Below, in pieces: positions 24,492-33,728 of a stretch of DNA of 64,000 nt. Below the pieces are notes generated by a model. That model made no database searches. It was not told the DNA's origin and worked only from the letters and a program-made list of their open reading frames with translations. This DNA is from SZUA-592 sp041556555 (GTDB taxonomy: Bacteria; Pseudomonadota; Gammaproteobacteria; Eutrophobiales; Eutrophobiaceae): contig JBFFIE010000002.1 in assembly GCA_041556555.1 (NCBI GenBank), forward strand, positions 1 to 64,000, written 5' to 3'. Every line of letters begins with the position of its first letter. Within the stretch, counting starts at the first letter, position 1. The translations under genes were made by a program, and so were the position numbers.

Positions 24492-27017
24492 ATGATAAAG
24501 ACACCGGTGCCGGACAGTCAGCATCAGGGTTTTGCTGATGCCTTGCTCGGGGTTGGCTGTTTGCTGGCCGTCCTCATTCTGCCAGTATTTTCCGTAGCTG
24601 TAGCCGACGAGGCGGGCGTTGAACCGGCCGCTTCTGCAATCTCAAATCAGCTTGCCAATGGTGTCAGTGAAAAACTCGCAGTCGCGGTTAGCTCCCTGAA
24701 ACAACTGGCCAGGGATCCCTCTACGATTTCCCAATTCAAGCAAGAAGATACTGAAGCATTGACTGCTGCTGCTGAATCCGCAACCGGGCGGATCGAACAT
24801 GCTCTCAAGCTCAGGTATTTCCTGCCGGGCAAATACCGGCTTGACCGCGACAGCCAACCGCCCCTGGGATATGCCTCCATGGATTTACTGAAGCAGGCCG
24901 AGAAGTCTGAAAATCCGATCGATGCTGAATTACTAAGCCTGGGCGCAGAAGATGAACATATTGTGCTGGTGGCTCGTGTCAGTGACGAAGACCGGCTACT
25001 GGGTCTGATTCATCTGAGCCTGGACTCCGGGCCGTTCAAATTCTTGCCGGATGTGCCGCTGGAAGGTGGTTATGCTGAACTGGTACAGGTCCTGGGGAGC
25101 AGGACCTTGGTGCTGGCCGAGGCCGGGGATGCCTTGCAGAAACAGGCCGCTCCCGTCCAGGAAAAAATCAACAATTCCCGCTGGGAGATACATTACTGGC
25201 CCTATGTCCACCCGCCGACCAGTATCCTCGACAAGTTGATGGCCAATGAGCTGGTGTCACGCTACCTCCCGAACAAGATGGCCTTGCTGGCGGCAGGTGG
25301 CGGGGTCTTGTTCCTGTTGCTTCTGCTGGTGTTGTTAAGCATGAGGAAGAAGGGCGCCGCTGCGACGGCCACCAAAACCGAAAAAGATAACAAGGGGGTT
25401 GTTTACGATGGCGCAGTGAAGGCCATCATGGACGGCAAACATCCGGGTATGGAAAAACTGGTCCCCGATCTGCCGCGAATGGGTCAGACTTCGACGGTCA
25501 AACCGGTCTCTCAGGGCATGAGCAGTGAGGAAGCGGATGACATTACCGAGTTACCGGATGAACAAGACGTTGCCAAGGCAGCCGCTGCGATGGCAGCAGA
25601 CACGTCTGCACCCGTGGGTGGAGCGGACAGGGATAGCCTTGAGATACCGGGCGATATATTCCGGGCCTACGATATTCGTGGCGTTGTGACCGAGCAGCTG
25701 ACCCCGGATGTTGTCTATCTTATCGGCCGGGCCATCGGCTCCATCGCCAGTGTCAAGGGCCAGAAAAAGCTGGCTGTCGGGCGCGACGGTCGGATATCCA
25801 GTCCTGCATTGGCCCATGAACTCACCAAGGGGCTTTGCGAGTCCGGTTGCGATGTGATTGATATTGGCGAGGTTCCCACACCATTACTCTATTTCGCGAC
25901 TCATTACCTGCACACGGGAAGCGGCGTGATGATAACCGGGAGTCATAACGGGCCCGAGTATAACGGACTGAAGATCATGCTGGGTGGCGATACTTTGTCG
26001 GGTGACATGATCCAGGAAATAAGACATCGCGTCGACTCCAGGGATTTTGAGAAGGGTAACGGCACGGTAGAGACGCGGGACATCGCGCCCGATTACATCC
26101 GCAGGGCAACTGAAGATGTTGCTGTTGCCCTAGGCGGGGGCTTCAAGATTGTGGTGGATTGTGGCAATGGCGTCGCTGGCCGAATTGCACCGCAACTCTA
26201 TCGTGCCATGGGGCATGATGTAATTGAGCTGTATTGTGAAGTTGACGGCAAGTTTCCAAATCACCACCCGGACCCCAGTCAGCCTGAAAACCTGAGGGCA
26301 TTGATCAGTGAAGTCAAAGAATCCGGCGCCGATCTGGGATTTGCCTTTGACGGTGATGGCGATCGATTGGGTGTGGTAGACAGCAAGGGCAATATTATCT
26401 GGCCTGATCGGCAACTTATGTTGTTCGCGAAAGACGTGTTGCGCAGGAACAAGGGCAAGCCGGTGATCTATGATGTGAAATGCAGCCGTTTCCTGAAAGC
26501 CATTATTGAAATGTCGGGTGGTGAGCCCTTGATGTGGAAAACCGGCCACTCACTGATCAAAAATAAAATGAAAGAAGTCGATGCACCCCTTGCCGGGGAG
26601 ATGAGCGGTCATATCTTTTTCAAGGAACGATGGTATGGCTTTGATGACGCACTCTATTCCGGTGTGAGGATGCTGGAAATACTGACCAACAGCGAAGGAA
26701 AACCGGATGAAGTGTTTGCCGAATTGCCTGAGAGTTATTCCACGCCGGAACTGAGAATACCGCTGGCGGAAAAACATCATGAAAAATTCATGATCATGTT
26801 GAAAAAAAAGATGGACTTCGACAATGCAGAGATTACGGATATTGACGGACTCAGGGTGGATTTTCCCGAGGGCTGGGGATTAATTCGGCCTTCCAACACA
26901 TCTCCCTGCCTGGTGGCCAGGTTCGAAGCTAACGATGAAGCATCACTTAAAAAAATAAAACTGCAGTTCAGTACCTTGATCAGCAAAATAGCTCCTGATC
27001 TGAAATTACCATTTTGA
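24492..27017 (+). CDS. algC: phosphomannomutase/phosphoglucomutase with membrane-anchored N-terminal extension
   Basis: The C-terminal part of about 460 residues is a complete alpha-D-phosphohexomutase. It has the phosphoserine loop MITGSHNGPEYNG (Ser near residue 484), the metal-binding loop DGDGDR, the sugar-binding GEMSGH and the phosphate-binding RPSNTSP. About 380 residues precede it: a hydrophobic segment near the N-terminus, a sensor-like extracytoplasmic region, a second membrane helix (KMALLAAGGGVLFLLLLLVLLS) and a linker. A similar long form is annotated for Pseudomonas aeruginosa algC. It interconverts mannose/glucose 1- and 6-phosphates for LPS and exopolysaccharide precursors. 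ATG 24471, overlapping the dut stop, is an alternative start; 24492 has a better purine-rich upstream region. Confidence 0.93.
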   Translation: MIKTPVPDSQHQGFADALLGVGCLLAVLILPVFSVAVADEAGVEPAASAISNQLANGVSEKLAVAVSSLKQLARDPSTISQFKQEDTEALTAAAESATGRIEHALKLRYFLPGKYRLDRDSQPPLGYASMDLLKQAEKSENPIDAELLSLGAEDEHIVLVARVSDEDRLLGLIHLSLDSGPFKFLPDVPLEGGYAELVQVLGSRTLVLAEAGDALQKQAAPVQEKINNSRWEIHYWPYVHPPTSILDKLMANELVSRYLPNKMALLAAGGGVLFLLLLLVLLSMRKKGAAATATKTEKDNKGVVYDGAVKAIMDGKHPGMEKLVPDLPRMGQTSTVKPVSQGMSSEEADDITELPDEQDVAKAAAAMAADTSAPVGGADRDSLEIPGDIFRAYDIRGVVTEQLTPDVVYLIGRAIGSIASVKGQKKLAVGRDGRISSPALAHELTKGLCESGCDVIDIGEVPTPLLYFATHYLHTGSGVMITGSHNGPEYNGLKIMLGGDTLSGDMIQEIRHRVDSRDFEKGNGTVETRDIAPDYIRRATEDVAVALGGGFKIVVDCGNGVAGRIAPQLYRAMGHDVIELYCEVDGKFPNHHPDPSQPENLRALISEVKESGADLGFAFDGDGDRLGVVDSKGNIIWPDRQLMLFAKDVLRRNKGKPVIYDVKCSRFLKAIIEMSGGEPLMWKTGHSLIKNKMKEVDAPLAGEMSGHIFFKERWYGFDDALYSGVRMLEILTNSEGKPDEVFAELPESYSTPELRIPLAEKHHEKFMIMLKKKMDFDNAEITDIDGLRVDFPEGWGLIRPSNTSPCLVARFEANDEASLKKIKLQFSTLISKIAPDLKLPF

Positions 27018-27098
27018 TTTTACTGACACTATACTCAGGCTTTCGCAATGGTTTCCCTGGGCGTAGAGATTTCCTTTTGAAAGATTTCCATATTTATA

Positions 27099-28001
27099 AT
27101 GAGTAAAGATATTCAAAATGCCGTCGGGATTGCCGAGGTTTTGACCGAGGCCCTGCCCTACATCAAACGCTTCAACGGTAAAACCATTGTCATTAAATAT
27201 GGTGGCAATGCCATGACCGATGAATTATTGAAGACCAGCTTCGCTCGCGATGTTGTCTTGATGAAACTTGTTGGCATGAACCCATTGGTTGTACATGGTG
27301 GCGGACCGCAAATCGGTAAATTGCTGGAACGTACCGGCAAGGAGAGCAAGTTCTTCGAAGGTATGAGGATCACCGATAGCGAGACCATGGACATTGTTGA
27401 AATGGTTCTCGGTGGGCAAGTCAACAAGGACATTGTCAACCTGATCAATCGTCATGGCGGCTCCGCGGTCGGTCTGACTGGCAAGGACGGTGCCTTGTTA
27501 CAGGCGAGGAAGATGGTTTTCACACGAAATGATCCAGGTATGAGTGCACCTGAAATTATTGATATGGGTCATGTCGGGGAAGTCGCCAGTATCGATACGG
27601 CGATCATTGATATGCTGTTGCAGGGAAACTTTATCCCGGTGATTGCCCCGATAGGTGTGGGTGAGGACGGTCAGTCCTATAATATCAATGCCGACCTTGT
27701 AGCTGGTAAACTGGCGGAAGTACTGAAAGCAGAGAAGCTGATCATGTTAACCAATACAAGTGGTTTGCTTGATGCCGATGGCAAGGTGCTTACGGGCCTC
27801 TCGGTTGCGAGAGTCGATCAACTCATCAAGGATAAGGTAATTCAAGGTGGCATGTTGCCAAAAATCCGGGCTGCCCTGGATGCAGTCAATGCCGGGGTGC
27901 GTACAGCACATATCATTGATGGCAGGGTACAGCATGCCGTATTACTTGAAATCTTCACAGACAAAGGTGTTGGAACTCTGATCCAGGGTGGTATTCGATA
28001 A
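27099..28001 (+). CDS. argB: acetylglutamate kinase
   Basis: The 300-residue amino-acid kinase has KYGGNAM near the N-terminus, VHGGGPQIGKLLER for substrate binding, INADLVAGKLAEVLKAEKL and the C-terminal GGMLPKI motif. It phosphorylates N-acetylglutamate in arginine biosynthesis. The N-terminal helix before the kinase core is the form associated with hexameric, arginine-inhibited enzymes. slmA follows after 6 bp, so the two are probably co-transcribed. Confidence 0.96.
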   Translation: MSKDIQNAVGIAEVLTEALPYIKRFNGKTIVIKYGGNAMTDELLKTSFARDVVLMKLVGMNPLVVHGGGPQIGKLLERTGKESKFFEGMRITDSETMDIVEMVLGGQVNKDIVNLINRHGGSAVGLTGKDGALLQARKMVFTRNDPGMSAPEIIDMGHVGEVASIDTAIIDMLLQGNFIPVIAPIGVGEDGQSYNINADLVAGKLAEVLKAEKLIMLTNTSGLLDADGKVLTGLSVARVDQLIKDKVIQGGMLPKIRAALDAVNAGVRTAHIIDGRVQHAVLLEIFTDKGVGTLIQGGIR

Positions 28002-28007
28002 AAGATC

Positions 28008-28601
28008 ATGGCCAGTCATAATCCAAACAGACGACAACAAATTCTCGAGACCCTGGCGTTGCAACTTGAGAATCACCCGGGATCCCGGATCACCACGGCC
28101 GGACTCGCCAATGCCGTCGGTGTCTCAGAGGCCGCCCTGTACCGGCACTTTGCCAGCAAGGCCAAGATGTTTGAGGCATTGATAGATTTTGCAGAAGAGT
28201 CGGTATTTGGTTTGATTAACACTATCCTTGATCAGGAAAAGGATCTGATTTTCCGCTGTGATCGGATCATGCGCCTGGTGCTCGGTTTCTCAGAAAAAAA
28301 CCCGGGCATTACACGGATACTACTAGGTGATGCGCTCGTCGGGGAACATGAAAGACTGCATGCTAGGGTAAACCAGTTTTTTCAGCGACTGGAAACCCAG
28401 TTCAAACAAATCCTTCGCGAGGCCAACCTATCAAATGGCGCCCGTGCAGTTGCAACCATCGAGGCAACCGCTAATCAACTTGTTATTCTCCTGGAGGGCA
28501 AGATGGGTGCATACGTCAGAAGCGAATTTGTTAATAAACCGACCGAGTTCTGGGATGAGCAATGGGGCCGGCTAAAGGCGGGGCTGTTCAGGGATAGTTA
28601 A
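28008..28601 (+). CDS. slmA: nucleoid occlusion factor SlmA (TetR family)
   Basis: The 197-residue protein has an N-terminal TetR helix-turn-helix (ITTAGLANAVGVSEAALYRHFASKAKMFEALI) and the SlmA-specific C-terminal region (ITRILLGDALVGEHERL). SlmA binds chromosomal SBS sites and blocks FtsZ assembly over the nucleoid. Its stop codon overlaps that of the convergent DUF4124 gene in TTAA. Confidence 0.93.
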   Translation: MASHNPNRRQQILETLALQLENHPGSRITTAGLANAVGVSEAALYRHFASKAKMFEALIDFAEESVFGLINTILDQEKDLIFRCDRIMRLVLGFSEKNPGITRILLGDALVGEHERLHARVNQFFQRLETQFKQILREANLSNGARAVATIEATANQLVILLEGKMGAYVRSEFVNKPTEFWDEQWGRLKAGLFRDS

Positions 28602-29218
28602 CGTCGCAATAACCTGATTTCGTTATACCGCTTGATATCAAGATCATGGCGGGCTCTCACCACTTCCTGTTCCTCACGCTTGTCAGCAATGAATTCATTG
28701 TTTGCCGTAATTTGTCGATCAACCCTGTTGATATCTTCAGCGATGTATTCGGGTATTTCCTTGCCCTGCCGTTCGAACCCGGCAGCCTTTGTGATAAGTC
28801 TGTCTTTCTCCTGACGGAGTTTATTGATTCGGCGTTCGGCCAGACTAATTGACGAATCTATTGCGGAAATTTTTCTGTCACGGGCAAGCTCAATGTCTTC
28901 AACAGAGGCAAAGGTATCCAGCAACATCCTGTCACGTCTTTTCTGCACTTCTTCCCTGCGTTTCTGCTCGGCTTTTTCGGCAGTTATTCGCTTTAATTCC
29001 TCGAGTTCGGTATCAGTCATCGCGGCCTCGGTTTCGTCCACGATGATCCCTTGCTCGCTGAATTCTTTATGTCCCTGTTGAGAATATTCCGGGGGGACTG
29101 AATCTCCACACTCACGAACACCGTCACTGTTGGTCCAGCAGACGATCCGTGCCTGAGTATTATTAAATACCGCAAACATCAACACCAGGCAGAAAAAGAG
29201 GATAGAATTTTTCTTCAT
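28598..29218 (-). CDS. DUF4124 domain-containing coiled-coil protein
   Basis: The 206-residue product has a signal peptide (hydrophobic residues 5-21, ending TQA) and a short DUF4124-like motif (RIVCWTNSDGVRECGDSVPPEY). A long charged helical region then extends from about residue 65 to the C-terminus with heptad-like Leu/Ile spacing. It is probably a periplasmic structural protein of unknown function. It ends convergently with slmA. Two cysteines in the DUF4124 motif could form a disulfide. Confidence 0.78.
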   Translation of the reverse strand: MKKNSILFFCLVLMFAVFNNTQARIVCWTNSDGVRECGDSVPPEYSQQGHKEFSEQGIIVDETEAAMTDTELEELKRITAEKAEQKRREEVQKRRDRMLLDTFASVEDIELARDRKISAIDSSISLAERRINKLRQEKDRLITKAAGFERQGKEIPEYIAEDINRVDRQITANNEFIADKREEQEVVRARHDLDIKRYNEIRLLRR

Positions 29219-29265
29219 GCCTGGTTCCGGTTGCTCCCAGCTTTAAAAAAAGATTTATAAACCAT

Positions 29266-29910
29266 TTAGGATATACCATATTGTTCACGATATTGCCTTA
29301 TTTTGGCAAGATTTTTACTCGCGTCTTGTGTCAATTCAAGATACTCCAGCATATCTGCCAAAGATATGATACTTATGACCTTTATGTTGTGACGTTGTTC
29401 CACTTCCTGGACCGCAGAAAGTGGACCTGTACCACGTTCCTGGCGATCCATGGCAACGGCTGCAGCAACGGCTTTGGCGCCTGCAGCCTTGATAATATCA
29501 ACTGATAAATTTATGGACGTACCAGCAGATATTACATCATCAACAATCAGCACTCGTCCCTCTAGTTCGGCGCCGAAAGTAATACCACCCTCACCATGAT
29601 CCTTGGTTTCCTTACGATTGAAGCAAAACGGGACAGACCGATCAAAGTGACTGGCGAGTGCAACAGCTACCGCAGAGGCCAATGGTATCCCTTTGTAGGC
29701 TGGGCCAAACAGCATATCGAATTCAAGGCCTGAGTCCTCGATGGCACAGGCATAGAAATAACCGAGCTGGGCCAGACTTTCACCATTATTAAACAAGCCA
29801 CTGTTAAAAAAATAAGGGCTCCGGCGGCCAGACTTCAGGGTGAATTCGCCAAATCTTAATACCCCGTTATCCAGGGCAAATTGTATAAACTCTGTCTGGT
29901 AAGCTTCCAT
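29266..29910 (-). CDS. pyrE: orotate phosphoribosyltransferase
   Basis: The 214-residue enzyme contains the PRPP-binding motif VLIVDDVISAGTS, the flexible catalytic loop NRKETKDHGEGG and FTLKSGRRSPYFFNSG near the N-terminus. It converts orotate to OMP. It is divergent from the ExoIII/Crc-like gene; pyrE next to crc is also the Pseudomonas arrangement. The ATG at 29910 matches the family start. Confidence 0.97.
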   Translation of the reverse strand: MEAYQTEFIQFALDNGVLRFGEFTLKSGRRSPYFFNSGLFNNGESLAQLGYFYACAIEDSGLEFDMLFGPAYKGIPLASAVAVALASHFDRSVPFCFNRKETKDHGEGGITFGAELEGRVLIVDDVISAGTSINLSVDIIKAAGAKAVAAAVAMDRQERGTGPLSAVQEVEQRHNIKVISIISLADMLEYLELTQDASKNLAKIRQYREQYGIS

Positions 29911-30014
29911 GGCAATATGCTAGTTCAGGCCGGAGACCCGTCAGATACAGTGGTGACCGGTATGTTATGATAACCCACTTTAGTCTCCACATCATAAAAC
30001 CCAAGTACCAGCAG

Positions 30015-30788
30015 ATGAAAATAATAACATTTAATGTCAACGGTATACGTTCAGCGCAGAGAAAAGGTTTCTTCAAGTGGCTGAAAAAAGAAAAGGCCGA
30101 TGTGGTTTGTATTCAGGAAACCAAGGCGCAGGTTCACCAACTTGATGAAGAGGCGCTTGCACCGGCTGGTTATCATGGTTTTTTTAATGACGCAGAAAAG
30201 AGAGGTTACAGTGGTGTTGCCCTGTACTGCAGGAAACCACCTGACCGGGTATATAACAAACTTGGCTGGGGTCATGCCGATAATGAGGGGCGTTATCTGC
30301 AGGCTGACTTTGGCAAATTGAGTGTAGTATCCATTTATCTTCCATCGGGTTCTTCCAGTGAAGAAAGACAGTCGATCAAATTCGATTTTCTTGATCGATT
30401 TATGCCTTTACTAAAGAAAATGAGAAGGCAAAGGCGTCAGTTCATTCTCTGCGGCGACTGGAATATAGCGCACAAGGAAATTGATCTGAAAAACTGGCGT
30501 AGTAATCAGAAAAATTCCGGTTTTTTACCTGAAGAACGTGCCTGGTTGGACAAGCTTTTTAACGAAGTAGGAATGATCGATGCTTTCCGGCAAATCAATC
30601 AGGAAGGAGATCAATATACGTGGTGGTCCAACAGAGGTCAGGCCTGGGCTAAGAATGTTGGCTGGCGAATTGATTACCAGATCATATCACCTTCAATGAA
30701 AGACAAGGTGAGAAGAGCAAAAATTTACAAGAAAGAAAGGTTCTCCGACCACGCTCCCTTGATCATGGAATATACTATTGATTTGTAG
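30015..30788 (+). CDS. exodeoxyribonuclease III family protein (Crc-related, catalytic residues intact)
   Basis: From ATG 30015 the protein is 257 residues of the exonuclease-endonuclease-phosphatase fold. The position beside pyrE and several phrases (GRYLQADFGKLSV, LPEERAWLDKLF) mark it as the orthologue of Pseudomonas Crc. In contrast to that RNA-regulatory protein, the ExoIII active-site residues are all present: Asn7 in FNVNG, Glu35 in IQETKA, the GDWN pair, RIDYQ and the terminal SDHAP. It is therefore probably an active AP endonuclease/3'-exonuclease. The longer frame to 29967 has no support. Confidence 0.88.
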   Translation: MKIITFNVNGIRSAQRKGFFKWLKKEKADVVCIQETKAQVHQLDEEALAPAGYHGFFNDAEKRGYSGVALYCRKPPDRVYNKLGWGHADNEGRYLQADFGKLSVVSIYLPSGSSSEERQSIKFDFLDRFMPLLKKMRRQRRQFILCGDWNIAHKEIDLKNWRSNQKNSGFLPEERAWLDKLFNEVGMIDAFRQINQEGDQYTWWSNRGQAWAKNVGWRIDYQIISPSMKDKVRRAKIYKKERFSDHAPLIMEYTIDL

Positions 30789-30798
30789 TGAAAGGTTC

Positions 30799-31245
30799 CT
30801 AGTTGGTAAAAAACTTTTGCTGGAATGACAATTGGTGTGTTTTTTCTGTACCTTCTGGCGTGATATTAAGAGTGAAAATCAAAACTTCTTCGTGACTTAT
30901 AGGTGTTACGGCGATGTAATAGGTTGCCTCGTGTTCCATAATTTCCCTGATCTCAAGCTCTCTCAGTTGTTCACTCAAATTTTTAACGGTTCCGTTAATT
31001 TTTGCCTTGACCGGAGTGCCCAGTAATGAGTCCGTTTCATCATTCTTCAAAACCGTAATATTGAGAAGCACCCTGCTTTTGCTGCGCGTAATATTGTAGT
31101 GCTCTGCTACATCAGGAGTGAGGTTATCTGTGGTGAATGCATTGTAATGAACTGTGTAATTACCAAAGGTTTCCGACTGTTCGCTCCAGGCTGTTGAACT
31201 GCAAACCAGCAGAATGAAAGAGAGTAAAAATACAGCCTTGTTCAT
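30799..31245 (-). CDS. DUF4426 domain-containing periplasmic protein
   Basis: The 148-residue product has a signal peptide (residues 1-21, ending AWS-EQ) and a beta-rich DUF4426 domain beginning with FGNYTVHYNAFTTDNLTPDVA. In Pseudomonas the family member lies near metX-metW and yggT-proC. Here metX and metW are absent, but yggT and proC still follow upstream on the same strand. The function is unknown. Confidence 0.8.
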   Translation of the reverse strand: MNKAVFLLSFILLVCSSTAWSEQSETFGNYTVHYNAFTTDNLTPDVAEHYNITRSKSRVLLNITVLKNDETDSLLGTPVKAKINGTVKNLSEQLRELEIREIMEHEATYYIAVTPISHEEVLIFTLNITPEGTEKTHQLSFQQKFFTN

Positions 31246-31393
31246 GGGAAAGTCTCCGTTGATTACATCAGCCTCTAATCATAACAGACAACACCGGATG
31301 ATAAAGTTCATTGTATAGGCAATGAATACGATGCTGATGCATTGCAATATCATGCCTGAAAAAGCCCTCCTGTTGTTTCCTGGTGGTTAGTAT

Positions 31394-31996
31394 CTAGAGC
31401 AGGCGCATGTTATAGCCGGCCAGCAGATTACCGTAATCCTGTAATGGCGCGATCAGCAGGATGAGTACCAGGTTGAGAAATATCAGGGCAATCAAAGGGG
31501 ACCAGTCCAGCCCGCCGGTTGGTGGAACCGTACGTCGGATCGGGTTTAACAGGGGTCGAGTCAACTGATTCATCAGTACTGTAACCGGGGAATAGGCACC
31601 AGGATTCAGCCAGCTGATGATGACCTGGATCAGGATAATGATGATATATATCCAGACCACCAGTTTTAACAAATGAGCAATACTTAACAACACATGACCG
31701 GCAGGTGCAGGTAAGGTACCGGTCTTGATCAACGCAATTAGGGCCAGTTCAATGGCCTTTAAAACAAACAACAGCAGTATTGAAGGCCAGTCTATTCCAC
31801 CATAACCCGGGATCCAGCGACGTAGGTATCGCAGCGGCGGGTTAGTTACCTTGATCAGCAATTGTGAAACTGGGTTATTAAAATCGGCTCGCACGGTCTG
31901 CAGCAGGAAACGCAGCATGACGGCAAGCAGGTAGATCTCAAAGACCAGAGTGACCAGAAATTCCCCGGCATTTGACAGGTATGGGCTTGCATTCAT
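31394..31996 (-). CDS. yggT: YggT family membrane protein
   Basis: The 200-residue protein has two YggT repeats, each with two membrane helices and the motif N/P-x-R-RR (NPPLRYLRRWIPGYGGIDW and NPIRRTVPPTGGLDWSPL). The family is linked to osmotic tolerance and membrane organisation, with no defined biochemistry. Its ATG overlaps the proC stop by 4 bp. Confidence 0.9.
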   Translation of the reverse strand: MNASPYLSNAGEFLVTLVFEIYLLAVMLRFLLQTVRADFNNPVSQLLIKVTNPPLRYLRRWIPGYGGIDWPSILLLFVLKAIELALIALIKTGTLPAPAGHVLLSIAHLLKLVVWIYIIIILIQVIISWLNPGAYSPVTVLMNQLTRPLLNPIRRTVPPTGGLDWSPLIALIFLNLVLILLIAPLQDYGNLLAGYNMRLL

Positions 31997-32823
31997 TTCT
32001 CATCTCCCAGGGTGATGGCCAGTTCTCTGGCCCGATCGGCTGCCGCTTCAATGGCAGCTATGATGATCGCATCGAGGTTTTTCTTACGCATGATGCCAAG
32101 CGCTTTTTCGGTCGTTCCGCCGGGAGAAGTGACCTGTTTACGTAGATCTGCCGGATCAAGATCACTTTCCAGTGCCATTTTGGCTGCACCCAGAGCTGTT
32201 TGCAGCGTAAGGTTTCGCGCTTGTTCCTCGCTCAGACCGAGATCGATTCCGGCCTTTTCCATGACTTCCATGAAATAAAAGAAATAGGCCGGTCCGCTGC
32301 CGGAAAGCGCAGTCACACTATCAATGAGGTTTTCCTGATCAACCCAGATAGTCATGCCAACTGACCTGATAATGGATTCAGCAAGGGTTTTTTGATGTTC
32401 ATCCGTGTTTTCATTGGCATACAGACCTGCGGCGCCAGTGCGTACCAGTGACGGAGTGTTAGGCATTACCCGGACAATGGCCGCGTCGTAACCTGACCAG
32501 CGGGCAATGGCGGATGTCCGGATACCAGCAGCGATCGACAGCAACAGTGGTTTTTCAGCCTCGAGAATATCAGAGAGCGATTTCAGGATTGCTCGTATGG
32601 ATTGTGGCTTGACCGCCAGGACCACCACGTCCGCATCACGGATGGCCGGTGTGGCCTCGGAAAAAGTTTCGATCTTGAAGTTGCTGGCAACCTTGCTTCT
32701 CTGTGCCTCACTGATGTCTACAGCACTGATGTTTTTTGCCGGAAAGCCGTTGGCAAGCATACCCCCTATGAGGCTGCGTCCCATGTTTCCGCAACCGATG
32801 AAGGCTATTTTTATGTTTTCCAT
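31993..32823 (-). CDS. proC: pyrroline-5-carboxylate reductase
   Basis: The 276-residue enzyme has the N-terminal NAD(P)-binding GxGxMG motif (IGCGNMGRSLIGGML) and the C-terminal P5CR signature (LRKQVTSPGGTTEKALGIM). ALSGSGPAYFFYFME is in the dimerisation domain. It performs the last step of proline synthesis. It is part of the yggS-proC-yggT cluster common across proteobacteria. Confidence 0.97.
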   Translation of the reverse strand: MENIKIAFIGCGNMGRSLIGGMLANGFPAKNISAVDISEAQRSKVASNFKIETFSEATPAIRDADVVVLAVKPQSIRAILKSLSDILEAEKPLLLSIAAGIRTSAIARWSGYDAAIVRVMPNTPSLVRTGAAGLYANENTDEHQKTLAESIIRSVGMTIWVDQENLIDSVTALSGSGPAYFFYFMEVMEKAGIDLGLSEEQARNLTLQTALGAAKMALESDLDPADLRKQVTSPGGTTEKALGIMRKKNLDAIIIAAIEAAADRARELAITLGDEK

Positions 32824-32886
32824 GTGCCGGGCCCGGGATGAAGAATAAGCAACAGCAGTTTATCAACTCGCTGCCATGAATGCATA

Positions 32887-33570
32887 TCAGTCCCTTTCAC
32901 CGAATATGGCCGTGCCAACACGCACCATAGTGCTGCCTTCGGCTATAGCCGCTTCCAGATCATGGCTGGTGCCCAAAGACAAGGTGTCCATTCCGGCCAG
33001 CCGGTTATTGTTTTCGCTCAACAGTTCCCTGACCAGGTGGAATGCCTCACGTTGTTTATCAAAGTCGAGGTTTGGAGCCGGCAGGGCCATCAACCCCCTG
33101 ACATTAATGCCCGCAAGTGATTGACATTCTTCTATCAGTGTTGGCAGTTCCTCGGGATTGATCCCGGATTTGCTGCTTTCGCCGCTGATATTAACTTGCA
33201 AACAAATATTCAAGGGCGGCAGGTTGACAGGGCGGGCATCACTCAGGCGTCTTGCTATCCTGGCCCGATCCACACTGTGTACCCAGTCAAACTGTGCAGC
33301 AATGGCCCGGGTTTTATTGGATTGAACCGGACCAATAAAATGCCAGGTAATGTTCTCACCCGCCAGTGCCTCGATTTTGTCTTCGGCTTCCTGAAGATAA
33401 TTCTCACCGAAATCCTTTTGTCCTGCTGCCAGGGCCTCTTTCAGGTCGAAAACGGGCCGGGTTTTGCTGACTGCCACCAATGCCACAGAATCACGTGGCC
33501 GCCCGTATTTTGACTCCAGGCGGGCTATTTCATTCCGGATATGAAATAGAGAATTTGAGATTGTTTTCAT
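32887..33570 (-). CDS. yggS: YggS/PROSC-family pyridoxal phosphate homeostasis protein
   Basis: The 227-residue protein is a single alanine-racemase-like TIM barrel. The PLP-binding lysine is in VAVSKTRP (Lys36), followed by FGENYLQEAEDKIE and WHFIGPVQSNKTR. The SLGTSHDLEAAIAEGSTMVRVG segment closes the phosphate site. It has no known catalytic activity and buffers PLP. It is the first gene of the minus-strand cluster, divergent from pilT. Confidence 0.95.
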   Translation of the reverse strand: MKTISNSLFHIRNEIARLESKYGRPRDSVALVAVSKTRPVFDLKEALAAGQKDFGENYLQEAEDKIEALAGENITWHFIGPVQSNKTRAIAAQFDWVHSVDRARIARRLSDARPVNLPPLNICLQVNISGESSKSGINPEELPTLIEECQSLAGINVRGLMALPAPNLDFDKQREAFHLVRELLSENNNRLAGMDTLSLGTSHDLEAAIAEGSTMVRVGTAIFGERD

Positions 33571-33668
33571 GGAATATCGGTAGTTTATACTTAAAAAACT
33601 AAGTAAGATTATCTTGTAACCCTATATACTGGTAACAAATATCACCCGATCCATATTGCCCGGATCAA

Positions 33669-33685
33669 AGGCACGGGGTCTGCGT
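33669..33685 (+). promoter_or_regulatory. possible sigma54-type promoter upstream of pilT
   Basis: AGGCACGGGGTCTGCG has GG (33670-33671) and GC (33682-33683) with the obligatory N10 spacing. It matches TGGCACG-N4-TTGCW at most positions. It lies about 65 bp upstream of the pilT ATG. No upstream activator site was recognised, so this is tentative. Confidence 0.35.
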
Positions 33686-33705
33686 GATTATAAAAAACCT
33701 CAAAT

Positions 33706-33728
33706 AACCAGACCATCATTGGCTGGTT
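33706..33728 (+). other. stem-loop in the pilT leader
   Basis: AACCAG-A-CCA-TCAT-TGG-CTGGTT can fold into a nine-pair stem with one bulged A, ending 8 bp before the GGAGG of pilT. It has no T-run, so it is a leader structure rather than a terminator. Confidence 0.5.
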
